A stretch of DNA of 64,000 nt from Trachythela sp. YZ-2020. Taxonomy: Eukaryota; Cnidaria; Anthozoa; Malacalcyonacea; Clavulariidae. Where the stretch lies: NCBI GenBank assembly GCA_016169945.1, contig JADLSH010000213.1, forward strand, positions 496,001 through 560,000, given 5' to 3'. How positions within the stretch are numbered: position 1 is the stretch's first letter; each line of letters begins with the position of its first letter. Below, piece by piece: positions 1-9,910 of this stretch. The position numbers were made by a program, and so were the translations under genes. A model generated the notes under the pieces. The model had not been told where the DNA came from. It saw nothing but the letters and a program-made list of their open reading frames with translations, and did no database searches.

Positions 1-299
1 ACCAGCACTGCCTGCAAGTAAATATAGCAAATGGAATAATATTTTAGGATGTCGATTACAATGTCTATAATAAATTCCAGAGATTTATAGAAGCACTTTT
101 CTGCACAGTTATATGAAATATTCCAAAAAAATGACAAATTCTCAGCGAGAAACACTAACATGTTCGGCTTAAGCTGGACTCGCTTTGCCATTACTATTAT
201 ATGACCGGCTTTGCTGAATAATCTTTCAGTCGATGCACTGCTTGCTGGAATCGCCAGATATTGTTGGACATAATGTGAAAGTATGCCATATTTCCTACA
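1..299 (-). pseudogene. hAT-family (ZBED-like) transposase C-terminal remnant, cut by the window edge
   Basis: The minus strand reads open from about 299 to base 1. It contains the hallmark hAT C-terminal dimerisation motif YLAIPASSASTERLFSKAG, followed by KRVQLKPNMLVFLAENL, the usual layout of the end of hAT transposases. In the family this part mediates dimerisation and completes the RNase-H-like fold. Upstream of about 299 the sequence becomes AT-rich low complexity and coding similarity is lost, so only the last ~90 residues are visible. It lies downstream of NDUFA11-like exon 2 on the same strand, so it probably sits inside an intron of that gene. It could be a remnant or the last exon of a longer copy. 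Motif seen directly; function from family knowledge. Confidence 0.75.
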
Positions 300-580
300 C
301 TTTAGCAGACAACAATTGTCAAAAAAGAGAGATGAAGTTTTAAAGTTGAAATTTTCGATATTTTCGATATGTGAAAAAGCAAATATCCATATTTTTATCG
401 AAAATACAGTATATTATCAAATATCGATATTTTTTATTGAAAATATCGATATATTGCATCAGCCTATGGAGGAGTAATTTGGATTTCAATCAAATCCGTA
501 CAGATATTTAAGGTTTTGATTGAGTTACTGCATCACACTGCATGCATGAGATTGCATATGCCACACTACACTAAACTTAC

Positions 581-688
581 CTATAAGTAAGGTATATCTT
601 CTCACCAGCCCCAAAGCTTGAATTATATTTGGTTTAGGATGTGGAGCAGGTGTCATAAAAGCAGCTGCTATGCTCCCATATAGAGCTC
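581..688 (-). CDS. NDUFA11: NDUFA11-like coding exon 2
   Basis: The acceptor (tacttag) lies just above 688 and a strong GTAAGT donor just below 581. The 108 nt run from phase 1 to phase 1. The exon encodes a Gly/Ala-rich transmembrane segment followed by TPAPHPKPNIIQALGLVRR and the start of a second helix. Confidence 0.65.
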
Positions 689-3600
689 CTAAGTATATAA
701 GAATAACAAACTGAACATCACAATGAGCTTCAGTATCTCATACCAGAGTAGACTTCTATTCTAACTTTATTATTGGACTGCTTGTGAACCAATAATCCCT
801 TTACGTTTCAACAGACAAGTAAGAATAGTCTGTGAATTAAGGATTAAAGGTTAAAAGAAACAATTGTGCAGATAGTCTGGTCATTTTTGTAATCAATCAC
901 TCACTGAAGTACAACTTGACAAGTAAAACAGTCTGGTGTAAAATATCAAAGTAGGGTGATTGGGGGATTTGAGGCTTAATCACTTATCAAAGAAAACCCA
1001 AAACTTTGTATAATCAGGCTTCAGTTGAGTAATCATTCACCAAATATATATATATATATACCTGGTGGCGCAAAAAATGGTTGGTCTGTTTTATTTAGCA
1101 TAACTTAAAAACTAAAAGAGCTATTACAGTACTTGAACAAGGTTCTTTGCATTCAGCAATGTCTAACTTAAATTTTGGTATACGTCGTCTGCATTTTCAT
1201 GCATTGTTGACTGAGATAGCTGTGTTTAAACTTGAGTAAACATTTTTGGAAGTGCTGAGAATTCGCTAAATATGGCCTATTAAATAATTTGATACCATTA
1301 GCATTTTACGTAAGTATTCGTTTCAGTGAAGTGAAGTTGAAGTTAGAAATGTTTCTTGAAGAGATATGATCTTTTACTCTAACATTTGGCCTTCTAACTT
1401 CAACTTCACTTCATTGAAACGAATACTTACGTAAAATGCCAATGGTTATCAAATTATTTATTAGTCCACTTTTAGCTAATTCTCGACACTTCCAAAAATG
1501 TTTACTCAAGTTTAAACGGAGCTATTTCGAATGTCAAAATTTAAGTTAGATATTACTGAATGCAAAGAAACTTGTTTAAGTGTTATAGCTCGTTTAGTTT
1601 TTAAGTTATACTAAATCAAACAAGCGAAGTTTTTTTGGGACACCCGGTATATATATATTATATATATATCCAAGAATTTGAAAAGAATTATCATATTATC
1701 CACATATTATCCTCATAGTTTAACCCATTAACTGGCAGTACAGAGTAAGACAGAGTAAAATACTAAAGTAGGGTGCATCTGGGCGCATTGCAAGCTAACG
1801 GGTTAAGCAGGCAGCCAGTGGCGAACACTTCGCGAAATATTGGGGGTGCGAAATTACGTTGCCATCATACTAGAAATACATGCATGCAGAATCCCCCGCC
1901 CATTTGAACCAAACAATTTACTCCCCAAAAGTTATTGTAACATGAAGTACTGAGTCGACCACTGTAACCATGGTAACACGCAAGCAGTGTTGCCAGCCAT
2001 GGGGTTTTTCCGCTAGATCTGGGGTTTTTGACAATTTTCTGGGGTTCTGGGGTTTTGGTTCAAAAGTCTGGGGTAATTTTGCCCGAAAACCCAAGTGAAA
2101 TTCCTGGTTTCGAAAACGCACACGACTTTGTTTAAAACCTGTCTAAATATGGATATCCTTACCGTATAAGGTCACGAAAACAATCTCTTTAGAGCTAATT
2201 AGTAAATATAATTATAGTAAACCTACTAAACCCGCAAGTTCAAAATCCAAGTTAGGCAGGCAGGCTAAGTATTAGTTCAGCACGTGCTGTACATGCACCG
2301 TGGTGCACGTGGACATTTTTTGCACATGTTTTCGTCGCAAATATCGCAATGCATGTGCAATGTGCATGGGTGGCAAAGTACAAAGGGCACAAAATATATT
2401 ATCAATTCATCAATCGCCATGTTAATCGATTCGATTTGACCATATATATATGATTTGACAATATATATACATCGCGTTAATTAGATGCCGGCCTGGATCA
2501 TAAAATTATTAAATATTAATCATTAATATAATGGTATTTCGTGGACTGCAGTGGCCGAAAGTATCATTTTCAAGCTCTTCAGTAGCCTACGTGTCCCTAA
2601 TCAGACCACATCCAGCTTGTTTGTTTGACCTGGGGTTTGGTGAAATTTCGGAGTGGTAACACTGCACGCAAGACTGTATATTTCTTTATTTTACTGTAAT
2701 TTGTACAAAATATTGATATTTTGTACTTTTAACGATAAAATTATCAATTGCCTAACTATATAAAGTGGGTAATATGCTACTATGTACTCTTTTAGCTTTG
2801 ATTTACTGTAACATTCAACCTTTATAGACGAGTTTATAGACGTTCACAAAATGTTTCAACTCCTTTTCGAGCAGTATTTTTATTATGTTTTCTATTTTTC
2901 TGTAACGTATTTGAATCAATACTAAAATACTTTTAAGATCAATCAATGTTATATTGACCACACAGAATGATCTACGCATTTTCAAATTCACAAACAGAAA
3001 CTATACTGTATGCTATAAATCGGCAAAGCAAGTATGCAAAATATAGTAATATAAGTATGTAATGATATGTATTTAACATGTAATTTCCGCTTCCGGTTGC
3101 TATGTATAAATAAGGACAACCATGCGGTCAGTGTTGGTTGAATAAAGTTACTTAAACTATACTCTATAGTACTGAGATCTATAGTAGACGTTACAGCAGC
3201 CATGTTTTGAATGGCCATCTTAACATTTTTACTGCTACTTTAAAAGGATAGCTGATTATCTTAGGCTGTTGCTGTATATATATTGATATACTGACAATTA
3301 TCAAAATGTTTGGGTTTAATGTAGGTTAATGAGATAATCAAGAGGGTGACTATTTTCATCTTGTTTTAGACTAGAAAATAAAATCTTGCGTGCATTAACC
3401 TGAGTATCAGGCAGATTTCCATTCCTTAAATGCAGGTGGAGGGAAGGGAAAGAGGACCTGATACAAATACTTGACCTGAACAAGTATGTAGCCAGTTGAC
3501 AATGTTGTCTGTTGATGCATATTTTATCAGCTTATTATTTTCTGAACAATTACCCAATGCATGCAATTATAAGGCTGAAGCTACGCTTGAACACCAAGAT

Positions 3601-4694
3601 TTATCAGGCCAATTCCATAACCACATTTATGATTAGAGATGAGCCGATATTAAAAAGAACCAATTTCTGATTTTTCAAGAACCAATACATATCCACCAAT
3701 TGGCCGATACATCGGCAAAACCAATGATTGGTTTACCTGATGCCGACGTTTTGTCTAATTGTCATTTTATTGTTTTACTTGACTTTATTTATTTAGCTTC
3801 GCCAACTAGGGCAGGGTCACCACAACAGCATAAGCCAATTACTGTGGGCCATTTTACCTAACCCACCCTGTCAACTTTCCCTGTGTGAGGAAACTGGAGT
3901 ACCCGGAGAAAACCCACGACTTTTGGCAGAGCATTGACTTTACTCTTTTCACTTGAGGACTGGGTTCGAGTCGCATTGAGAAAGTTCTCACTGAGACTTG
4001 AACCCGCGACCTTAGAGGTGAAAGGCAAGTGCGCTAACCACTTCGCCACCGAAGCCCCTAATGCTGAGACTTAACTCGCAATGAGAGGTTGCCAATTGCC
4101 ATCTCATTGCAAACTCTCTATTTTGAGCACAACAAAAGTACAACACACTGGGGGGTCATCTTGGGAATGGCGACATCGATTGGTCCGCAGGAAATTATGC
4201 TGAGAACAGCAATCGGTCGATTGTGATAAAAAGTAGCTGTTAATCGGCTCTGCAGATATTTTGCAGATGATCTGCTCACCTCTATTTATAATACCTCAAT
4301 ATCATGCGGTAAATGTCAGCTGATGACATCATCAACTGAAACTATTTATCATTAACATTTGGCAAAACCTAAAATTGGCCAAATAATTTGCAGAAGTGAC
4401 AGTGTAGTGTGTGGCACCACAACCTTGAACCTCCCAGATCCAATTTCATCAGCAAAAAATATATCACTTATATATTTAAAGCACTTGCCAAGCACCATGG
4501 GTACAAGACTCTATGTAGTATGTTTCAATCACCTCTATATTTCATATAAACTTTATTAATAGTTCTTGGTCTCTGACTCATCTAAACATCTCTCTGCGTA
4601 TTTTACCTGCAACTGCTGCATTTGCACCAAAAGAAACAACACGATCGATGCAATGGGAACCATCAAACTCGTCCAAAGTTAATTCAGAGCTCAT
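581..4694 (-). CDS. NDUFA11: Probable NADH dehydrogenase (complex I) subunit NDUFA11-like, first two coding exons, 3' part off-window
   Basis: Two minus-strand exons (4607-4694 and 581-688) join in phase through a 3.9-kb intron. Together they give a 65-residue N-terminal part. It begins MSSELTLDEFDGSHCIDRVV, then has a small-residue-rich membrane segment (ALYGSIAAAFM), a PNIIQALGLVRRY segment and the start of a second membrane helix (TLLIG). The DG-x-x-C motif near the start, the VAG/AAA pattern and the spacing to the second helix match NDUFA11, a Tim17-family inner-membrane subunit of respiratory complex I of about 140 residues. The remaining exons should lie left of base 1. Exon 2 ends with a GTAAGT donor. 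The intron carries a foldback element, two hAT-type elements and a SINE. Another Tim17-family member is the main alternative. Confidence 0.65.
1061..1647. mobile_element. Foldback Tc1/mariner-like MITE with TA target duplication
   Basis: Two long, diverged inverted arms (about 1061-1350 and 1380-1647) surround a short centre. The right terminus read inward is CCGGGTGTCCCAAAAAA and the left is CCTGGTGGCGCAAAAAA; both are flanked by TA inside TATATA runs. The element has no coding capacity. The ends resemble the CAGGGTGTAT ends of the element at 11711-12009, suggesting related mariner-type families. Confidence 0.7.
1868..3043. repeat. Dispersed repeat copy A (interrupted by a hAT element); copy B at 28020-28533
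   Basis: After removing 1985-2664, this segment aligns along its length with 28020-28533. Shared stretches include CTAGAAATACATGCATGCAG at the left, ACTATATAAAGTGGGT in the middle and ATCGGCAAAGCA at the right end. A third fragment, about 30 bp around 54740-54765 on the minus strand, matches the left edge. No coding frame was recognised. Confidence 0.85.
1985..2664. mobile_element. Non-autonomous hAT element with perfect 8-bp target duplication
   Basis: The terminal inverted repeats are CAGTGTTGCC at the left and GGTAACACTG at the right. The flanking 8-bp duplication CACGCAAG lies at 1977-1984 and 2665-2672. Copy B of the host repeat (28.13 kb) lacks the element and shows the empty target, so the boundaries are well supported. 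The 680 bp carry TGGGGTTTT-type subterminal repeats and no transposase frame. Confidence 0.92.
3634..4284. mobile_element. hAT-type MITE (TAGAGRTGAGC ends) carrying a SINE insertion
   Basis: The ends are TAGAGATGAGC and GCTCACCTCTA as inverted repeats. They are flanked by 8-bp TTTATGAT (3626-3633) and TTTATAAT (4285-4292), one mismatch apart. The inner flanks carry matching CCGATA / TATCGG-type sequence. A tRNA-derived SINE (about 3795-4058) occupies the middle. Confidence 0.8.
3795..4058 (-). mobile_element. tRNA-derived SINE with conserved central domain
   Basis: On the minus strand a tRNA-like head starts at 4058. It has an A-box-like GGTGGCGAAGTGGTTAGC and a B-box-like GGGTTCAAGTC. The body then carries GTGGGTTTTCTCCGGGTACT, a core widely shared by animal SINEs. 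The anticodon region has a TTC-like (Glu-type) loop, but the fold is degenerate, so this is not a working tRNA gene. The 3' end is approximate. Confidence 0.75.
4607..4694 (-). CDS. NDUFA11: NDUFA11-like coding exon 1 (start codon to phase-1 donor)
   Basis: ATG at 4694-4692; 29 codons plus one base end at 4607 before a GTAAAA donor. The ATG was chosen because the frame joins exon 2 in phase 1 to make GGA (Gly). The frame runs open further upstream, but that sequence lacks family similarity and is probably 5'UTR. Confidence 0.65.
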
Positions 4695-5099
4695 CTTAAA
4701 CCATTTGGAGGTTAAAATATGGTATAAAACACGGTATAAAAGTTCAAAGTTTTCAATATTTTGTGTTCGCCAGTCGTCGGTTGCCTGCCGTAAAGTGTCG
4801 TGTGAGAGTCAGTTTCGATGATGTTTCCAGTTTATATCAGAATTTTCCTTGAAACGAATGAAATTTCTAAACGCCTGAAACGCTTGCTGTAAAATTACTA
4901 GATAAAATACCGTATATTAAATGTATAAAAAATCCCTTAAATTTAAAATTATGCCCTGCATAATCAAACAAGGGTGACAGTTAACAAGCGAGAGTTTGCG
5001 CGTGATAGTTTTCTTGCCCCGATCAAACGAGAACAAGCTCTCATCCACGTTTGACTTGAGGCTCAATACTAAAATTTGAAAAACGAGATATTGGATTGC

Positions 5100-5860
5100 T
5101 CATTGAAACATCTGCAATTCTCCTAGTACTATTGCCCAGGTCTACTCCCAGACTGACCAGGGGTCGGCTGCTCGGATTCTTGTCCTCAATCCTTTTCTAT
5201 CTGTCGTCATGTCCACAGTCTGTTCCTTTATAGTTTAATTACAGTTCATCCATCTCTTCCTGTCCTTCCTCATCCTTCAGTCTCTCCGGCCCGTTCTCTG
5301 TTCTCTTTTATCTCCAGCTCCATGTCTCCAACCGGCTCTCCGTCATCTCTTTTTATTATGTGTCCATACCATCTCAACTTCGCTTAATTCCCTCACTTTC
5401 TCAGTCTGCAATGTTTACCACCCCACACCTTCTCCTGATCTTTTCATTCCTCATCTTGTCCGTCAGCGAAATCCCAAGATTTATCTCAACATTTGCATCT
5501 CGATACATCTCATCAAATCCTATTTTTTTTATTCATCTCCGTCCAGCAGCACTGACCTCGGCACTGTTTTGTAGATTTTGCATTTCAGTTTCCTGATGAC
5601 TCCTGACATTTCTCTCCATTTCATCCATGAGCCTCCTTTCGCCTCCACTCCCCTCCCCTGATATTTGAAACAATCCACTTGTGCCAACTTGCGTCCGTCA
5701 ATATCCACTATTCTAACAACTGTCTCTTGCCTTTTCCCATCACCAAGGTCTTTGACTTTTCTGCACTCATCTTCAAGTTTCCACAATTGTCAGTCCTCTC
5801 TGCCACTTTAGAATATTTTACTGTTTTTCCTCTCCTGTTCTTTCCGACCAGCATAGGCGT
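5100..5860 (-). pseudogene. RTE-like LINE reverse transcriptase, 3' part (decayed)
   Basis: Broken minus-strand frames carry the end of an RTE-type reverse transcriptase. Seen are a VDCFKYQG segment (usually CFKYLGS), then VEAKGGSWMKWREMSGVIRK, KCKIYKTVPRSVLLDGDE, and further on an RWYGHIIKRD motif at about 5350. These are the conserved thumb and tail motifs of this LINE group. Several frameshifts and stops make it non-functional. The matching upstream half lies at 7200-8440 on the same strand, so one element was split by about 1.3 kb of inserted DNA. Confidence 0.8.
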
Positions 5861-5884
5861 ACCAGACGGGGGCAAGGGGAGCAG

Positions 5885-6008
5885 TAGACTTGCTCCAAGT
5901 CTGTCTCTTAAAGGGGTTTTAATTGGGGAGTTATAAAGGATTGGCGAGTTATAAAGGGCGAACTTCCCAATAAAACCCCCATTAAGAGACAGACTTGGAG
6001 CAAGTCTA
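5885..6008. repeat. Inverted repeat (43-bp arms) in the DNA splitting the LINE
   Basis: Arms 5885-5927 and 5966-6008 are nearly perfect reverse complements, beginning TAGACTTGCTCCAAGTCTGT. They surround a 38-bp spacer with the GAGTTATAAAG motif twice. Confidence 0.85.
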
Positions 6009-6157
6009 GGGGAGAAGCTACAAGTTGGGCAAATTTTCAACTCAAGTCGGGCTAAAAATATGGGGGGAAACAAATAAAAAAGCAAAAACATAATCAAAGC
6101 ACTCTAGTCTCCGTTTAATTTGGAAAGAAAAGTACTTTGAACAACTAGGAACTTATG

Positions 6158-6196
6158 TCGGGGGGAGGGGGGGGGAAGGGAGGGGGCGGGCGGGAG
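6158..6196 (+). other. G-run tract, candidate G-quadruplex
   Basis: An almost uninterrupted stretch of G-runs, including GGGGGG, GGGGGGGGG and later GGGCGGGCGGG, in an AT-rich setting. Four or more G-tracts of three or more bases with short loops are visible. Confidence 0.6.
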
Positions 6197-6759
6197 ATGG
6201 TTAGACTAAGGTTGAATCATTTTCAGTGTTAGTTGGGGAAAATGTTTCTTCCCCCCGTTCAGTCTGCAGTCGGTAAGGCGAGAATTCAGTCGCCAAATTT
6301 TCCTTGGCAAAAATTAAAGCAATGCAGATGGCAACTCATTGGAATAGATCTACTGCTTCTTTACATAAAACCGAGTTTCCAAATAGCCTTAGCAATCGAC
6401 TCTTTGGTCACTTAACAATTGCATACTTTGTTATCTGGTGGAAAATCTGACGTCGTCTTAAAGTCGGCAACTTCGTCGAGTTCCCACTTTAGTTGAAAGA
6501 GTTAAACACGGTATCCCATCGCCACAGAGTGGCCTGCGAAGGAGATTACTATCACAGCTAGTCACGGCACACTAGGCAGGAAAAAAAATCATGAGCACTT
6601 AAGCATATATTTGACAATGTTAACATAAAAATCTATTGCACAAAAGCCACATAATCCACACAAACCTGAGAAGGCCCGCACTAGATATGCAGGAAATTGC
6701 AACTTTGATACCCAATAATTCCAAAATTTTCAGGGGTTGTACACCCCGGATCGAACTAA

Positions 6760-7125
6760 GACCCCGTTTACACTAGAGCGAAAGATTCCGAATTCATGAA
6801 AAATCCGAAACGTTTTAGTACCGAATTTATGTTGCCGTTTACACACGTAGCGACAAATGCGATAGAAAATGATCACGGCTAGCTTTTTTGAGCATTTGTT
6901 AAATTGATTAACAGAAAATGTTCACTTTATACTAATCAAAAAACCGAATTTATAGAAAGTTTTTGTTTGTTATGAATGTAAACACACCATAAACACGCGC
7001 TCATATCCGAAAACCTATCTCCATGCTGTTGTAGTGCAAACGGTTTACGTATCCGAATAATCGAATCGAATCCGGCAACTTTATATAGCGAATCCGGAAT
7101 CTTTTACTCTAGTGTAAACGGGGTT
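6760..7125. mobile_element. PIF/Harbinger-like MITE, 366 bp, TAA target duplication
   Basis: The terminal repeats read GACCCCGTTTACACTAGAG at the left and AACCCCGTTTACACTAGAG inward from the right, extending imperfectly to about 35 bp. They are flanked by TAA at 6757-6759 and 7126-7128. The 3-bp TWA-type duplication and absence of coding sequence fit Harbinger-type MITEs. Confidence 0.8.
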
Positions 7126-7199
7126 TAAGGGCGCACGTGTCCATATAGGTCGTATACGCCGCTTGAGAACAATTAATACGTCTTTTTCTATTTATGATA

Positions 7200-8440
7200 C
7201 ATGTTCAACATAGCCCAGATGAGGGGTACTGGAATTGTTTTAGAGCAGAATAAATAAAGTCCCCTTTTCCCTCCAAAATTTTATGGGGACAGCCGTGAGT
7301 AGAGCACTTTTCGACGTACCACTCATAAGCTTTTTCTGCAACAAGAACATTTTTTCTTCCTCTTCTCCAAGGCTTTCTCTTGCAGTTTCTCAGGATAAAC
7401 ATTGCATTTATTGTTACCTTTCCTAGCTGGAATTCAAACCGAACATCCTCCAACTTCACTGATTCCCTTCGTCTTTTGTTCAACACGTTCTCCTGTACTT
7501 TAAGTCCTACCTCAACCTTTACCTCGTACCGCTGTGATTGTACACTGCATTAGGTCTTTCTTTTCTTTGTAAAATGTGACGGGATTGCTCTCAGTCCAAG
7601 CGTTAGGAATCTTTTCCTCTTGGCATCTGTCACCCATGCCACCTGATTCTTCGATGTCCAATTACTTGAAAAGTTCCGCAGTTATCTCACTAGGCCCTGC
7701 ATCTTTTCCCTTCTTCAAGTTCTCTACCACTACCTTTACTTCAGCAACAGAAAATTCCTCCAATGCTCCACTTACAGCTTCCATCTCTTCCATTTCCTTT
7801 CTTTGATTTTCCACATTTAGTATCTATCTCTCCAAAGTACTGTTTCCACTGAGCCACTGAGCACTCTGTCTTCTATGTCCTTCACTTTTGTCATCTCTAA
7901 TACGTCCTTCTTTTGTCTACCTCTCTTTTTTGCTATTTTATAGATATTGTCCTCTCCTTCCTTCATCTCTATATTTTCATACCACTCTTTCCATGCTTTC
8001 TCTGTTTTTCTTGCTATCGCTCTTTTTGCTTCCTTCTTCCATTTCTTATATTCTACGTTGTTCCCTGATCCTTCTTTTAGTGCCTTGTACGCTTTCTTCT
8101 TATTCTTTACAGCATTCTACTCTTCTTCCCACCACCATGTCTTATTTTCCCTTCTGATCCCGCCTCTTGCGATATCTTTTTATTTCTCCAAATTTTCATC
8201 TCCTGTCCTATTCCTCCATACTTCCATTGAACACGGCTGTTCGATATTTTTGTTGTATTGGTCTGTTTCCGTCTTCAGCTTCCATATGTTTGTCTTTGGA
8301 ACTCTCTTTCTTTTCCTTTTGTCCTTCCAACATTACATGAAATATCTTGTAATGATGTTTTGTCACAGTTTCATAAGGTACGACTTTTGCATCTTCTATT
8401 TTCTTCCTCCCATCCTGTTGTAGTGTAATAAAATGCACTT
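7200..8440 (-). pseudogene. RTE-like LINE, endonuclease C-terminus, linker and reverse transcriptase start (decayed)
   Basis: Broken minus-strand frames carry in order: a YETVTKHHYKIFHVML-type end of the endonuclease region (about 8208-8438); a lysine-rich linker with KKWKKEAKRAIARKTEKAWK (about 7900-8100); and an FEFQLGKVTINAMFILRNCK segment (7205-7486). The last is the start of the palm (family FxLGKxTTDAIFxLR), followed by a frameshift before the expected LEKAFD motif. It continues at 5860-5100. It is not functional. Confidence 0.75.
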
Positions 8441-9215
8441 TTGTGGCATTAAGTAGTTGAGAGTCTTCCAGTCCGGTGACTACTGGAAGAGGAAAATTTT
8501 ACGGACGACATCATTTAGATTGACTGAAAAGGACTGAAAATACAACCATGCCTGCCGGCCCTGCCCAGTACTAACAGCAATCCATGACAAAAAAATTTTA
8601 ACCGAATCAGGTCCACAACTGAAACTAGTCCACAACAGGTATGGAAAATGTCAAACTAAAATACTTAAAGTTTCAAAAAATATATGTTGAAACATATATT
8701 TGATATTTTCAAATGTTATCACTGCACAATTTTGCTTTATCAGCGCACAAATATATTTATATATTTATATTACGTTTTTCCAACATTACAACTGTATACA
8801 ATATATTTATGTAAGCAACATCAATCTGTGACAGGGAGACCACAACATCTTATACGTACAGCCAATAGACTGATAGAGATGAAAAACTGGCTATTTACAC
8901 TGGATTATATTGTCCGTCTCGATTTCAAGCTATTGTTTCGTGTGCACTCAAGCAAGTGTTTATTACATGTAGTCCCGAAATCAATAAATTAACAATAAAC
9001 TGGTTATCACTGCACACTAAATTTTTTATTAGGTATGAATCAACCAAAATAGGTACAAATAAGACGTGGTTACATGTGCAAACGAAAATTGTTGCCACAT
9101 TAGATGTTCATTCACAGTGTCCAATTACCAACCATCCTCGGAACCATATCGACGTGACGGCACAATTATCTATACAGACGTAAGAACCATCTTTGGTAGT
9201 GATACAGACAGCGAC
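8441..9215. other. No supported gene
   Basis: AT-rich DNA with short chance frames. The 102-codon plus-strand frame at 8684-8992 has no recognisable motif or splice context. Confidence 0.5.
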
Positions 9216-9286
9216 AACCTCGTCCCCAGGGTCACCTAGGTGGCATGGCGCGCCACCACAACCAAGAGGACCCTAGGGACGAGGTT
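9216..9286. repeat. Short foldback, AACCTCGTCCC-type ends
   Basis: Arms AACCTCGTCCCCAGGGTC (9216-9233) and its near-exact reverse complement (9269-9286) enclose a GGCGCGCC-containing loop. The terminal motif recurs at 9851-9910. Confidence 0.75.
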
Positions 9287-9850
9287 GAGACAGCGATTGC
9301 ACAGTATCTTTCAGATATGACCGTAATATTTCACGAAGATATGAATATATCCGTTGATGATTTTAGACAACTCACAAAAAGTGGCTCGAAGATGGAATTG
9401 AATTGAAATAGCGCCGATTGATGTGGAAACTGATGAAGACCTATTAGACAGTGCCGGCCCAATGATATCCCGACTAAATCTGAAATGTTTCCTGCTATGG
9501 AATGATAAAAAACATTCAAAATTATCAAAGGCAAGTGACCCACGAGTCCCTGAAAATAGTAAATCAAACCCAGAGTTAGTTTTAACGAAAGAAGCTTGAT
9601 CTACTTTAAAAATAATGGCGCTATCCATTTTAATTATTTGTTTATTCTTAGATCGAAAGGACGGTTCTATATTACGCTGACCCAGAACAAACGTTCACTG
9701 CAACTGCAGCTCCATATGTCTTCAGTTTCCGAATGACATCGTAAGAAAAAAATTAAGCATATTAAAATGACTACGTATTATGACTACGTATCGCGTCTAA
9801 TTCGCGTCTGTGGTGACCTGAGAGACTGCTGTAAATATTTCATAGGAAAC

Positions 9851-9910
9851 ACAACCTCGTACCCACGGCTTCTGCGTTTCCACAGCGCAGAAGCCCTAGC
9901 TACGAGGTCG
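9851..9910. repeat. Short foldback related to 9216-9286
   Basis: ACAACCTCGTACCCACGGCT pairs with the right arm ending CTACGAGGTCG. The inner arms are CTTCTGCG / CGCAGAAG. It shares the ACAACCTCGT terminus with the neighbouring foldback. Confidence 0.7.

Noticed and set aside
3858..4049. 63-codon minus frame MAKWLAHLPFTSKVAGSS
   Set aside because: Translation of a tRNA-derived SINE head and body, not a gene.
4320..4460. Possible exon ADEIGSGRFKVVV on the minus strand inside NDUFA11-like intron 1
   Set aside because: Exons 1 and 2 join directly in phase and match the family without it; no good splice pair flanks it.
5360..5936. Plus-strand frames over the LINE 3' part
   Set aside because: Antisense shadows of the decayed RTE-like reverse transcriptase.
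7888..8423. Plus-strand frames of 89 and 158 codons rich in F/L/S
   Set aside because: Antisense shadow of the RTE-like LINE; no independent motif.
9311..9628. Overlapping minus frames (78 and 105 codons) and a plus frame with APIDVETDEDLLDSAG
   Set aside because: No family motif and no convincing splice sites; left unannotated.
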